41,883 bases of DNA from UBA11524 sp964464815 (GCA_964464815.1 CAYXHF010000021.1:1-41883); one strand, 5' to 3'; shown: positions 8,366 through 16,868, counted from the stretch's first letter. The notes: generated by a model from the letters alone, not told the origin. Made by a program: numbers and translations.

Positions 8366-9964
8366 TTATTTGATATGCTCCACAGCGGCATGTGCAGCGG
8401 GCAGGCACTGCTGGAAGCGCTTAGCATAGGCATCCAGGCCATCCACATCCGCCTGCTCGGCGTTGATGGTCGTGCCCTTGGCATTCTGGAAGACGTGCGC
8501 GTTCAGATACTGCTCCAGCGTCTCGCCCTCCGCTGCGTTGGCACGATAGGCCGCCAGCAGCGCCATACCCCAGGGGCCGCCTTCGCCAGCCGTCTCCATG
8601 ACGGAGATGGGCGTCTTGAGTGCCGCGGAGAGAATCGTCTGGCCAACACCCGGCGTCTTGAAGTAGCCGCCGTGACCCAGCAGAGAATCAATCTGCACAT
8701 GCTCATTGACGAGGATGTCCATACCAATCTTGAGGCTGGTCATGGCACCCGCCACCAGGGAGCGGGAGAAGTTGGCGAAGGTGAGCTTGGCATCGGGCGT
8801 GCGCACCATCATCGGGCGGCCCTCATCCAGACCAACCACCGGTTCGCCGGAGAACAGGGGCAGATTCACCACACCGCCGCAGTCCTTTTCGGCCGTCAGG
8901 GCAGCGTTGAACATCGTGACATAGATGTCACCCGTGGAAATCTTCACACCCGCAGCCTCGGCAAAGCCCTTGAGCATGCCAGCCCAGGCATTGATGTCGG
9001 AGGTGCAGTTGTTGCAGTGAACCATCGCAGTGGGCTTGCCCGTGGGCGTGGTCACCATATCAATTTCCGGATACACGCGGGACAGGGGCTTTTCCAGCAC
9101 GACCATTGCAAAGGTAGACGTACCGGCGGACACATTGCCCGTGCGCACAGCGACGGAGTTGGTGGCCGCCATGCCGGTGCCAGCATCGCCTTCCGGCGGT
9201 GCCATCAGTGCGCCTGCTTCCAGCGTACCCGTCGGGTCAAGCAGCTTTGCGCCTTCCGCCGTCATCACGCCCGCATCTGCGCCAGCACACAGCACCTGCG
9301 GCAGAATTTGACGCAGCGTCCAGCCATAGCCGCGCTTGGCCGCCAGCGCATCCACCTTGTCCAGCATCGTCTGGTCATAATCCAGCGTTTCGCTGTCAAT
9401 GGGGAACATGCCGCTCGCTTCGCCAATACCCAGGCACTTCTTGCCGGACAGCTGCCAATGCACGTAGCCGGCCAGCGTCGTCAGGTGGCTGATGGAGGAC
9501 ACAATTTCCTCGCCATTGAGCATCGCCTGATACAGGTGCGCAATGGACCAGCGCTGCGGAATGTTGAAGCCCAGCAGCTCGGTCAATTCAGCCGCCGCCT
9601 GTGCCGTCATGGTGTTGCGCCAGGTGCGGAATTCGCCCAGCTGCTTGTCGTCCTTGTCAAAGGCCAGGAAGCCATGCATCATGCCGGACACACCAAAGGC
9701 CGCCAGCTTACGCAGCGTCACGCCATAGGTCTCCTGCACATTCTTTTGCAGATTCGCAAACGCATCCTGCACACCTTCCCACACGTCGGTCAGGTGATAC
9801 GTCCAGATGCCATTTTCCAGGCGATTTTCCCACGTATGATCGCCAGAGGCAATCGGGGCATGGTCTTCGCCAATCAGGACAGCCTTAATACGGGTCGAGC
9901 CAAACTCGATACCCAGAACCGCTTTGCCGCTTTCAATCAAGGCGGCGATGTTTTCTTTGCTCAT
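8366..9964 (-). CDS. FGGY-family carbohydrate kinase, probably L-ribulokinase
   Basis: A 532-residue FGGY sugar kinase with the N-terminal phosphate-binding motif GIEFGSTRIK (18-27), the FGVSGMMHG segment and a C-terminal ATPase half with GHGGYFKTPG and AGEGGPWGMALLAAY. It phosphorylates a ketopentose with ATP in the cytoplasm. The adjacent araD indicates L-ribulose. It is not closely similar to classical AraB, and Clostridia are known to use non-orthologous ribulokinases of this family. No L-arabinose isomerase gene is present here. The start has a GAGGAGG site. The divergent AraC-type gene probably regulates it. Confidence 0.82.
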   Translation of the reverse strand: MSKENIAALIESGKAVLGIEFGSTRIKAVLIGEDHAPIASGDHTWENRLENGIWTYHLTDVWEGVQDAFANLQKNVQETYGVTLRKLAAFGVSGMMHGFLAFDKDDKQLGEFRTWRNTMTAQAAAELTELLGFNIPQRWSIAHLYQAMLNGEEIVSSISHLTTLAGYVHWQLSGKKCLGIGEASGMFPIDSETLDYDQTMLDKVDALAAKRGYGWTLRQILPQVLCAGADAGVMTAEGAKLLDPTGTLEAGALMAPPEGDAGTGMAATNSVAVRTGNVSAGTSTFAMVVLEKPLSRVYPEIDMVTTPTGKPTAMVHCNNCTSDINAWAGMLKGFAEAAGVKISTGDIYVTMFNAALTAEKDCGGVVNLPLFSGEPVVGLDEGRPMMVRTPDAKLTFANFSRSLVAGAMTSLKIGMDILVNEHVQIDSLLGHGGYFKTPGVGQTILSAALKTPISVMETAGEGGPWGMALLAAYRANAAEGETLEQYLNAHVFQNAKGTTINAEQADVDGLDAYAKRFQQCLPAAHAAVEHIK

Positions 9965-10019
9965 GTTTTGTGGTTCCTCCTCGCAATGGGTTTTCCTCTA
10001 TGGTGGGGAAACTGTCTTC

Positions 10020-10048
10020 ATTATAGCAGAAACAGCGGTGTCTGTCCA
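10020..10048 (-). promoter_or_regulatory. SigA promoter of the kinase-araD operon
   Basis: Minus strand TGGACA (10048-10043), a 17-nt spacer and TATAAT (10025-10020), about 56 nt upstream of the kinase start. Confidence 0.8.
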
Positions 10049-10095
10049 CCGAAAATTTGGAAATGCTTTTCGCACACGCAAGAATATTTTCGGAA

Positions 10096-10127
10096 AGTTG
10101 CAACTTCCATGGCATGTATGGTATACT
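10096..10127 (+). promoter_or_regulatory. SigA promoter of the AraC-type gene, with palindrome on the -35
   Basis: TTGCAA (10098-10103), an 18-nt spacer and TATACT (10122-10127) with a TGG extension. The -35 lies within a perfect 12-bp palindrome AAGTTGCAACTT (10096-10107), which could be an operator placed between the two divergent promoters. Confidence 0.65.
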
Positions 10128-10168
10128 ATTTTCCAGTAAGGCCATTTTCACAGAGAGAAGGGATTGTC

Positions 10169-10969
10169 ATGGAAAGCCGTCAGGATCTGATTCCGGAAAT
10201 AGGTTACTTCGTTCAGCGCCACGCCAATCCCCTATGGCGCATCGACGAGCGCACCATCACCTTTCACGACATCAGCTACATCGTTTCCGGCAAGGCGCAG
10301 TATGAGATTGATGGCCAGTCGCGGCTGCTCCGTGCGGGCGATGTGCTTTACACCGCGCCAGGGCAATCGCGTCTGGCGCGCGCCATGGGTGAAGGCTTCA
10401 CCGTGTATGCAATGAACTTCTCGCTGTTGCAGGAGCCGCCGGATTATCGTCTGCCACTGCCGACCTTCCTGCATGTGGGACGCAAGGAGGCGCTCCTGTC
10501 CCTGTTTGACCATTTACAGCAGGCATGGATGGGCAAGGGCGCATCGTCACTCCTCAGGACACGTGCGTATGGGGAGCTGATTCTCTCCTTCCTGCTGGAC
10601 GCTGTGGAGCAGGAAAGCGTCAAGGACGAAGCGGATGCACGTATCCGGCAGGCGGCGGCGTATCTTGCCCAGCACCTGACCGAGAATGTAACCGTCGCCG
10701 AGCTGGCCGAGCAGGTCGGCTTGACCCCTGATTACTTTTCCAGCCTCTTCAAGAAGGCGACTGGCGAAACACTCAAGCAGTATCAGATTCATTTGCGCCT
10801 GAATTATGCCGAGAAGCTTCTGCGCAGTGGCCAATGCAACGTTTCCGAGGCCGCGCAGGACAGTGGCTTTTGCGATGTGTACTATTTCAGCCGTCTTTTC
10901 ACGCGCTTCAAGGGCATTCGTCCCAGTGAGGTCAAGGCCGTCAAGGGCAACCTGTTCCAATCACGTTGA
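10169..10969 (+). CDS. AraC-family transcriptional regulator
   Basis: A 266-residue regulator with an N-terminal cupin-like sensor (about 20-95, with RLLRAGDVLYTAPGQ typical of AraC_binding) and a C-terminal pair of helix-turn-helix motifs (about 165-262; TVAELAEQVGLTPDYFSSLFKKATGET and VSEAAQDSGFCDVYYFSRLFTRF). It probably senses a pentose or related sugar and controls the divergent kinase-araD operon, and possibly the downstream CE15 esterase gene. The ATG follows AGAGAGAAGGG. The reading frame stays open far upstream through the opposite-strand genes, but promoter and ribosome site fix the real start. Confidence 0.88.
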   Translation: MESRQDLIPEIGYFVQRHANPLWRIDERTITFHDISYIVSGKAQYEIDGQSRLLRAGDVLYTAPGQSRLARAMGEGFTVYAMNFSLLQEPPDYRLPLPTFLHVGRKEALLSLFDHLQQAWMGKGASSLLRTRAYGELILSFLLDAVEQESVKDEADARIRQAAAYLAQHLTENVTVAELAEQVGLTPDYFSSLFKKATGETLKQYQIHLRLNYAEKLLRSGQCNVSEAAQDSGFCDVYYFSRLFTRFKGIRPSEVKAVKGNLFQSR

Positions 10970-11004
10970 TTCAGGTTTTACACAAAAACAGTCCGGAAAT
11001 ACAC

Positions 11005-11069
11005 ATTCTTTTCTATGTTCGATGTGGTAAGATTGTGGCATGAAAACCACAACGAATGGGCGATTGTGG
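11005..11069 (+). promoter_or_regulatory. Putative promoter and operator of the CE15 esterase gene
   Basis: An extended -10 (TGGTAAGAT, 11025-11033) has only a poor -35 (ATTCTT), as expected for an activated promoter. Right after it are three half-sites of one motif: TTGTGG (11033-11038), CCACAA (11047-11052) and TTGTGG (11064-11069). The first two form a perfect inverted repeat. Confidence 0.4.
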
Positions 11070-11109
11070 TACAAAACCCGAACGACATATGGATTGGAGG
11101 AACTACCCT

Positions 11110-13167
11110 ATGAAGAAGACTCTTTCCCTCTTGCTGACAGGCGCGTTGGCCTTAACAGCAATGCCCGCACTGGCAGAAGGCGACCAGACCGCACAGGCCA
11201 CCTACGGCACGCCGGTCATTGATGGTCAAATCGACAGCGTGTGGGATACCGCCGCGCCCTACATCATCGCAGCCGGCGACACCACAAGCGAAATTCGCAT
11301 GCTGTGGGACGACAACGCCCTCTACATGCTGGCGAAGGTGCAAGATCCGAACAAGGACGCCACCGCCGGTGCGGCCTACCAGCAGGACAGCGTGGAGCTG
11401 TTCGTGGACGAAAAGAACGACAAGACCATGGCGTATGGCTCGGACGACGCACACTATCGCGTGAATTATCTGAACATGCGCTCCACCGATGCGGGCGATG
11501 CCAGCCGCTTCTACACCGCCACCACCCAGACGGATGACGGCTATGTGGTTGAAATGGCCTATCAGTGGAAGGAAATCACACCCGGCAACGAGACGAAGGT
11601 TGGCTTTGATGCTCAGATGAACATCTGCGCCGACGGCACACGTTCCGCCGCACCAGCCCTGTTTGACGTAACCGGCAATGCATATCAGAACACCGGCCTG
11701 TTTGGCCATCTGCTGCTGACGGGCAAACCCGACGGCGCAGAAAAAGCCGCGTATCCTTACGCACTGCTGTACGCCGTTGAAGTGGCAGAAGGACGTGACC
11801 TGACCGTGTATACAAATCCCGAAATTGTGGCTGAACCGCTGGCCAATGCCCGCAAGCTGGCCGAAAGCACCACCGCCACGCAGTCTGAACTGGACGCGGC
11901 CGCACAGGCGCTTTCCGACGCCCTGGGTGCGCTGGATGACGGCAGTGGCTTTGTCGCCGCTGACAAGCTGCCCGCGCTGGAGGACGCACCTGACCTGATG
12001 ACGATGCTGGATGGCACGAAGGTCACCACCGCCGAGCAGTGGGCCGCGCGCCGCGAAGAAATCATGGAGCTGTATCGCTACTACGTCTACGGCTACATGC
12101 CCGACACGAGCAATGAACAGCTCTCCTACACCCTGACGGACACCGAAGGCGGCAAGGATTTGGCCATCACTGTCACCAATGGTGACGCCACGACGACCTT
12201 CCACACCCTCGTGACCATGCCGGAAGGCGACATGCCCGAAGGCGGCTTCCCCTACTACATCGAGTACTCCTACTACCGCTGGTTCGGCGGTGCGTCGGAT
12301 GTGGCGAAGTACGCGGCCTCGCGTGGCTATGCGGCCATCAGCTACATGCCCACGGATGTTGCTGCGGACAACACCACCTACGCAGGCTCCTTCTACACCC
12401 TCTATCCCTACGGCGAGAGCTACAAGACCCAGACCGGCACGCTGGTTGCCTGGACCTGGGGCGTGAGCAAGATCATTGACGCCATGGAGGCCGGTGCTGC
12501 GCAGGAGCTGGGCTTCAACGCCGCATACTGCATGGTCGGTGGCGTTTCCCGCTACGGCAAGGGTACAGCGGTTGCTGGTGCCTATGAACCGCGCATCAAG
12601 GTTGTCATTCCGTCCTGCTCCGGTGCGGGTGGTCTGGCACCGTTCCGCTTCACCACGACCGGACGCGTCTATGACCTGGCATCCCTTGGCTATGCGGATG
12701 AAAACGGCTCTACCCTGTGGACGAACACCACGAACGAATCGCTGAAGAATCTGCAATCCGAAAGCGAACAGCACTGGTTCTGCGGCAACTTCCAGAAGAT
12801 TGCTGCACCGGCCAACATGCCCGTGGAGCAGGATATGCTCGCCGCGCTGAGTGCCTCGCCCGACCGCTATTTCATCGCCATCACCGGCATCACCTCCGAA
12901 GCGTGGAACTGCGCCGAGGGTCAGGTGATTACGGTCAAGAAGGCACAGCCCGCCTATGACATCGTGGGCGCTGGCGACCATGTGGGCATCATCGTCCACC
13001 TGAACGGTCATGCGATTCTGGAAAGCGACATGGTGACGATTCTGGACTATCTGGACGTGCAGCTCTACGGCAAGGAAGCCGCCAGCGACCTGAGCGTGAT
13101 GCAGCACAACCTGTTCATGGAAGAACCCAATGCCTCCGACCTGATGAAGCAGGTGCTTGGCAAGTAA
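11110..13167 (+). CDS. Secreted CE15 glucuronoyl esterase with CBM9-like module
   Basis: CE15 enzymes cut the ester bond between lignin alcohols and 4-O-methyl-glucuronic acid of xylan. The 685-residue product has a signal peptide (MKKTLSLLLTGALALTAMPALA, cleaved about residue 22), a CBM9-like domain (about 33-205, beginning PVIDGQIDSVWDTA), a FIVAR-like helical linker (about 240-277) and the CE15 alpha/beta-hydrolase (about 290-650). The nucleophile is Ser480 in GGVSRYGKG, followed by PSCSGAGG and HWFCGNF, all typical of the family; a likely catalytic His is His623 (GDHVG). A TGGAGG site precedes the ATG. It has no sorting signal, so it is probably released. Its neighbour upstream is the AraC-type gene, in the same direction. 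Confidence 0.87.
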   Translation: MKKTLSLLLTGALALTAMPALAEGDQTAQATYGTPVIDGQIDSVWDTAAPYIIAAGDTTSEIRMLWDDNALYMLAKVQDPNKDATAGAAYQQDSVELFVDEKNDKTMAYGSDDAHYRVNYLNMRSTDAGDASRFYTATTQTDDGYVVEMAYQWKEITPGNETKVGFDAQMNICADGTRSAAPALFDVTGNAYQNTGLFGHLLLTGKPDGAEKAAYPYALLYAVEVAEGRDLTVYTNPEIVAEPLANARKLAESTTATQSELDAAAQALSDALGALDDGSGFVAADKLPALEDAPDLMTMLDGTKVTTAEQWAARREEIMELYRYYVYGYMPDTSNEQLSYTLTDTEGGKDLAITVTNGDATTTFHTLVTMPEGDMPEGGFPYYIEYSYYRWFGGASDVAKYAASRGYAAISYMPTDVAADNTTYAGSFYTLYPYGESYKTQTGTLVAWTWGVSKIIDAMEAGAAQELGFNAAYCMVGGVSRYGKGTAVAGAYEPRIKVVIPSCSGAGGLAPFRFTTTGRVYDLASLGYADENGSTLWTNTTNESLKNLQSESEQHWFCGNFQKIAAPANMPVEQDMLAALSASPDRYFIAITGITSEAWNCAEGQVITVKKAQPAYDIVGAGDHVGIIVHLNGHAILESDMVTILDYLDVQLYGKEAASDLSVMQHNLFMEEPNASDLMKQVLGK

Positions 13168-13193
13168 GAATTCAACGGTTTCTCTCCCAACAA

Positions 13194-13230
13194 AAGGGGC
13201 ATGTCGGTTTCAATCGCCGACATGCCCCTT
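13194..13230. terminator. Terminator between convergent genes
   Basis: A 14-bp perfect stem (AAGGGGCATGTCGG 13194-13207 with CCGACATGCCCCTT 13217-13230) lies between the stops of the CE15 gene and the minus-strand small gene. The tail is TTTTGTT on the minus strand and AT-rich but without a T run on the plus strand. Confidence 0.75.
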
Positions 13231-13233
13231 ATA

Positions 13234-13623
13234 TTATGTTGCCTTTGCCAGTACCTCCAGCGTCTCCCGCACGTTTCTAATCAGCCCTTGCCGCCAAAGC
13301 ACCTCGGCCAATATGCCGTAGCGCACCAGCAATAGCCGGTGGCACATCTGCTCCCGCAATTGTCCATTGCCGCCGCCCGTTGGCATGACCTCGCGGAATG
13401 CCTCCACCGCCTCCTGCAATTGTGCAATCATCGTGTACTGGCTGCGCAGCTCACTTTCCAGCTGCTGGGCGTTTTGATACCACACCTGAAAGGAGGCCGG
13501 GTCACGCGGCGCCGCCTCCCATGTGCGCATCACCTGCATCAGGTCGTTGCGCGCAGTCATTTCCTTTGGGGTCATCAATAGCTCCTCAGCCTGTTTTTCC
13601 CGCTGTCGGTTGAATGTAATCAT
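13234..13623 (-). CDS. Small helical protein of unknown function
   Basis: The 129-residue product has no domain that I recognise. It is rich in Glu, Gln, Arg and Leu and should be almost wholly alpha-helical with a coiled-coil tendency (about 20-85). A GGG turn near residue 83-85 separates it from a shorter C-terminal helical part. No signal peptide or membrane segment is seen, so it is probably cytoplasmic. It has a very good GGAGGGG site 6 nt before the ATG and its own terminator, which supports a real gene. Shape and length recall YlbF/YmcA-type proteins, but the sequence match is too weak to claim this. Confidence 0.7.
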   Translation of the reverse strand: MITFNRQREKQAEELLMTPKEMTARNDLMQVMRTWEAAPRDPASFQVWYQNAQQLESELRSQYTMIAQLQEAVEAFREVMPTGGGNGQLREQMCHRLLLVRYGILAEVLWRQGLIRNVRETLEVLAKAT

Positions 13624-13775
13624 GGCGTTTCCCCTCCATCTGACAAATCATTTCCGATAATCCATCGTATGCCGGCGCAGGAAGAAACATGCCTGTCCTC
13701 ACCTTATGCAAGCTGTACTTTTTCTGTTTTCTTCCGCATCGCAAGAGGAAAACAACGCCCGCATCACGAAATGTA

Positions 13776-13798
13776 GTACAGATATTCTTTGTCTGTAC
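13776..13798. promoter_or_regulatory. Inverted repeat upstream of the M28 peptidase gene
   Basis: GTACAGA (13776-13782) and TCTGTAC (13792-13798) form a perfect 7-bp inverted repeat with a 9-nt spacer, ending 3-4 nt before the AAGGAGG site. It may be an operator or a leader hairpin limiting translation. I find no convincing -35/-10 pair in 13624-13815. Confidence 0.4.
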
Positions 13799-13815
13799 AT
13801 GAAGGAGGTTTTTTT

Positions 13816-15084
13816 ATGAACATTTCCGCACACCGCGCGTTTTCCTTCCTGCGCACCTACGGCTATGAGCGCGTCAGCTGCTCGCCCGAGGAACGCAGTG
13901 TCGCACAGGCCATCCTGCATGAGGCCGAAAGCCTGTCCCTGGATGCGCATCTGGAGGAATTCACCGTGCCCTGCGGCCGGGTCGACCATGCCCTGCTGCG
14001 TGTAACCGCGCCGTATGTGAAGGAATACAGGATTACCGGCTATGAGCGTGCCGCCTCTACGCCCGAAGGCGGTTTGGATGCAGACTTCCTCTATATCGAG
14101 GATGCCGAGGACGTGCTGCTGGAGCAGGCCAAGGGTAAGATTGTGCTGGTCAATGGCTATCTGCGCCGCAGTGTGTATGAAAAGATTCGCAAGGCCGATG
14201 CGCTGGCGATTATCACCTTCACCGGCACGACCCTGGATCGCGAAAGCGAAACGGATTTGAACAAGTGCAAGCTGCGCGAAACGCTGACCGAGCCGTTCGG
14301 CGCGATTCCCGTGGTGAACATGCGCGCGGCGGATGCGGCGGAAATCGTGCGCCGTGGCGCAAAGCGCATGCATATTGAATTGACGGGCGAATGCTATGAG
14401 GGCACAAGCCAGAACGTCTGCGTGACGATTCCCGGCACGGACAAGGCCGATGAAATCATCGCGCTGGGTGCGCATTATGACAGCGTGTATTTCTCCTCCG
14501 GCGTCTACGACAACCTGTCCGGCAGCGTCGTCCTGCTGGAGCTGATGCGCTACTTTGCCGCACATGCACCGCGCCGGACGCTGAAATTCAACTGGTTCGG
14601 CTCGGAGGAGCAGGGACTGCTCGGCTCAAAGGCGTACACCACCGCGCATGAAGCGGAGCTGAAGGACTATGTCCTGATGGTCAATGTGGACGTGGCCGCG
14701 CCGACGCTGGGCAAGAACATCCTGCCCATTTTGGCAACGGAGGACGTGGTGCATTACGTCGCGGGCATGATGCGCGAGGCTGGCTTTGCCTGCACCACCC
14801 GACTGGACATCTATTCCAGCGACTGCATTCCCTTTGCTGACCATGGCGTTCCGGCTATCAACATTGCCCGCTTTGGCGTCCAGGGTGCCAACTACATCCA
14901 TGACCGCCGCGACAGCCTGAAGAGCGGCTATGTGGACGAGCATGCACTGGACATCACGTTGCAACAGGCGCTGCTGCTCATGACGCGTCTGGCCAACGCC
15001 GCATCCTTCCCGATCAAGCGGGAAATCTGTCCGGAAATCCGCAAGAAGGTAGACGAGTATCTGTTCAAGAAGACTGCGGACTAA
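13816..15084 (+). CDS. M28 family zinc aminopeptidase with PA-like insert
   Basis: A 422-residue di-zinc exopeptidase. Visible ligands and catalytic residues are His220 (GAHYDS), Asp232 (YDNLSGS), catalytic Glu264 and ligand Glu265 (SEEQGLLGS), Asp292 (NVDVA) and His362 (YIHDRRD). Residues about 90-190 resemble a PA insert that shapes the substrate cleft. No signal peptide is visible, so a cytoplasmic peptide-trimming role is likely. The ATG at 13816 has an ideal AAGGAGG site. The stop codon's last base is the first base of a MITE-like element (15084-15247), and argH follows it in the same direction, so the two may share a transcript. Confidence 0.88.
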   Translation: MNISAHRAFSFLRTYGYERVSCSPEERSVAQAILHEAESLSLDAHLEEFTVPCGRVDHALLRVTAPYVKEYRITGYERAASTPEGGLDADFLYIEDAEDVLLEQAKGKIVLVNGYLRRSVYEKIRKADALAIITFTGTTLDRESETDLNKCKLRETLTEPFGAIPVVNMRAADAAEIVRRGAKRMHIELTGECYEGTSQNVCVTIPGTDKADEIIALGAHYDSVYFSSGVYDNLSGSVVLLELMRYFAAHAPRRTLKFNWFGSEEQGLLGSKAYTTAHEAELKDYVLMVNVDVAAPTLGKNILPILATEDVVHYVAGMMREAGFACTTRLDIYSSDCIPFADHGVPAINIARFGVQGANYIHDRRDSLKSGYVDEHALDITLQQALLLMTRLANAASFPIKREICPEIRKKVDEYLFKKTAD

Positions 15085-15247
15085 TACTAATTTACGTCTA
15101 AAGCATGGCACCGAGCATAGTGGATTTTTCTCTCTGGCAAAGCTGCGTGCAGCGAGGCGTACTGGATGTACGCACGAGCGGAACGAAGCAACGCCAGGGC
15201 GAAAGCATACGCTGTGCGAATGTCATGGGTTAGATGAAAATTAGTAT
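15084..15247. mobile_element. MITE-like element, copy 2 (164 bp)
   Basis: It begins ATACTAATTTACGTCTAA and ends TTAGATGAAAATTAGTAT, which are imperfect inverted repeats of about 18 bp. The interior carries a stem formed by TCTGGC and its near-complement plus GTAC-centred hairpins. It is almost identical to 7419-7636 except for a missing ~55-bp insert. It lies exactly at the M28 stop codon and 24 bp before argH. It encodes nothing, so a transposase would have to act in trans. Confidence 0.78.
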
Positions 15248-15271
15248 AAGCATGAAGGAGGAAGACCGCAC

Positions 15272-16645
15272 ATGAAGCTATGGGGCGGACGATTCAGCAA
15301 GGCCACCGACGGTCTGGTGGACGATTTTCATTCCAGCATTTCCTTTGACCAGCGACTGGCCGAGCAGGATATCACTGGCTCAATTGCCCATGCCACGATG
15401 CTGGGCGAGCAGGGCATCATCCCCAAGGAGGATGCCGACAAGATTGTCGCCGGTCTGCAGGGCATCCTCGAGGATGTACACGCTGGCAAAATCGAGTGGA
15501 TGGTCGATGCCGAGGACATCCACATGAACGTAGAGGCGCTGCTCACCCAGCGCATTGGCGAAGCAGGCAAGCGCCTGCACACGGGCCGCAGCCGCAACGA
15601 CCAGGTGGCGCTGGACTGCCGCATGTACGCTAAGGTCGCCTGTGCAGAAACGCAGGAGATGCTGCGCGATTTGCTGCACACGCTGCTGGACATTGCGCAA
15701 AAGCACCTGCACACCATCATGCCCGGCTACACCCATCTGCAAAAGGCACAGCCGATTACGCTGGCGCATCACATGATGGCCTATTTCCAGATGTTCTCCC
15801 GTGACCTGGATCGCTTCGCGCATGCCTATCAGGCGGCTGATGTGATGCCGCTGGGCAGTGGCGCACTGGCCGGCACGACCTATCCGCTCAACCGTGAGCG
15901 CGTGGCCGAGCTGCTGGGCTTTTCCAGCATCAGCATGAACAGCCTGGACGGCGTGTCCGACCGCGATTTCCTGCTGGAATACCTCTCCGCGGCCTCCATC
16001 TGCATGATGCACCTCTCCCGCTTCTGCGAGGAGCTGATTTTGTGGAACACCAACGAGTTCCGCTTTGTGGAGATGGATGACGCCTTCGCCACTGGCTCCT
16101 CCATCATGCCGCAGAAGAAGAACCCTGATGTTGCCGAGCTGATTCGTGGCAAGACGGGCCGCGTCTACGGCGATTTGATGGCGCTGCTGACGACCATGAA
16201 GGGCATTCCGCTGGCCTACAACAAGGACATGCAGGAGGACAAGGAAGCCTTCTTCGATGCCCGCGATACGCTGGTCAAGGGCCTGACCGTCTTCACCGCC
16301 ATGCTCAAGACCGTCACCTTCCGCACGGATGTGATGGAACGCGGCGCATCCGGCGGCTTCACCAACGCCACGGATTGCGCTGACTATCTGGTCAAGCACG
16401 GCGTTCCCTTCCGCGATGCACATGCCGTGGTTGGTCGTCTGGTGGCACACTGCCTGAATGAAAACAAGGCGCTGCTGGATTTGACCCTGCCGGAGCTGAA
16501 AGCCTTCCATCCTGCCTTTGAAGCGGATGTGTTTGACGATTTGTCCATGCTTGCCTGCGTGGAGAAGCGCCGCATTCCCGGTGCGCCCGCACCTGACATG
16601 GTGCAGCAGGCCATTGATGCCGGCCGCCAGTTGCTCGGCGAGTGA
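15272..16645 (+). CDS. argH: Argininosuccinate lyase
   Basis: ArgH splits argininosuccinate into arginine and fumarate, the last step of arginine synthesis, as a cytoplasmic homotetramer. The 457-residue protein has normal length and starts MKLWGGRFS as in most homologues. The substrate-binding TGRSRNDQVA (104-113), the catalytic His155 in GYTHLQKAQP and the fumarase/lyase signature GSSIMPQKKNPD (275-286) with its catalytic serine are present. A GAAGGAGG site lies 10 nt before the ATG. argG and other arginine genes are not nearby. No own promoter is evident, so transcription may come from the M28 gene or from within the MITE-like element. Confidence 0.97.
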   Translation: MKLWGGRFSKATDGLVDDFHSSISFDQRLAEQDITGSIAHATMLGEQGIIPKEDADKIVAGLQGILEDVHAGKIEWMVDAEDIHMNVEALLTQRIGEAGKRLHTGRSRNDQVALDCRMYAKVACAETQEMLRDLLHTLLDIAQKHLHTIMPGYTHLQKAQPITLAHHMMAYFQMFSRDLDRFAHAYQAADVMPLGSGALAGTTYPLNRERVAELLGFSSISMNSLDGVSDRDFLLEYLSAASICMMHLSRFCEELILWNTNEFRFVEMDDAFATGSSIMPQKKNPDVAELIRGKTGRVYGDLMALLTTMKGIPLAYNKDMQEDKEAFFDARDTLVKGLTVFTAMLKTVTFRTDVMERGASGGFTNATDCADYLVKHGVPFRDAHAVVGRLVAHCLNENKALLDLTLPELKAFHPAFEADVFDDLSMLACVEKRRIPGAPAPDMVQQAIDAGRQLLGE

Positions 16646-16682
16646 CGAATTTGTGGTTATATCGTGATTGCTCATTCTTTGC

Positions 16683-16725
16683 AGACACCGCACAGTTTTT
16701 GCTTTCTGTGCGGTGTCTTCTTTTT
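16683..16725 (+). terminator. argH terminator
   Basis: A 13-bp perfect stem (AGACACCGCACAG 16683-16695 with CTGTGCGGTGTCT 16706-16718) is followed by TTCTTTTTG. It is a strong Rho-independent terminator 37 bp after the argH stop. Confidence 0.9.
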
Positions 16726-16775
16726 GTTTTTAGACATTTTCGCATTTTTTCGTTTGTATTTCTGTCCTTTCGTCA

Positions 16776-16804
16776 TTGACTATTTGGCACGAAAACGTTA
16801 TAAT
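16776..16804 (+). promoter_or_regulatory. Strong SigA promoter of the duplicated-domain exported protein
   Basis: TTGACT (16776-16781), a 17-nt spacer and TATAAT (16799-16804), with an AT-rich stretch upstream that could act as an UP element. The start codon is 65 nt downstream. Confidence 0.85.
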
Positions 16805-16868
16805 TGTGATATACGCCGTGTAATTTCTATTGCACAGCACGTTGCAAGAACAAAGGAGGACTCTCACT

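Noticed and set aside
7586..10969. A 1,127-codon open frame on the plus strand ending in the AraC-type gene
   Set aside because: Its first 861 codons are antisense to the kinase and araD genes, which have clear homology and ribosome sites. Only the part from 10169 is a gene; the rest is open because of the GC-rich third codon positions of the opposite strand.
11152..13107. A 651-codon open frame antisense to the CE15 esterase gene
   Set aside because: The composition is that of a codon shadow; there is no ribosome site, and the plus-strand gene has a signal peptide and catalytic motifs.
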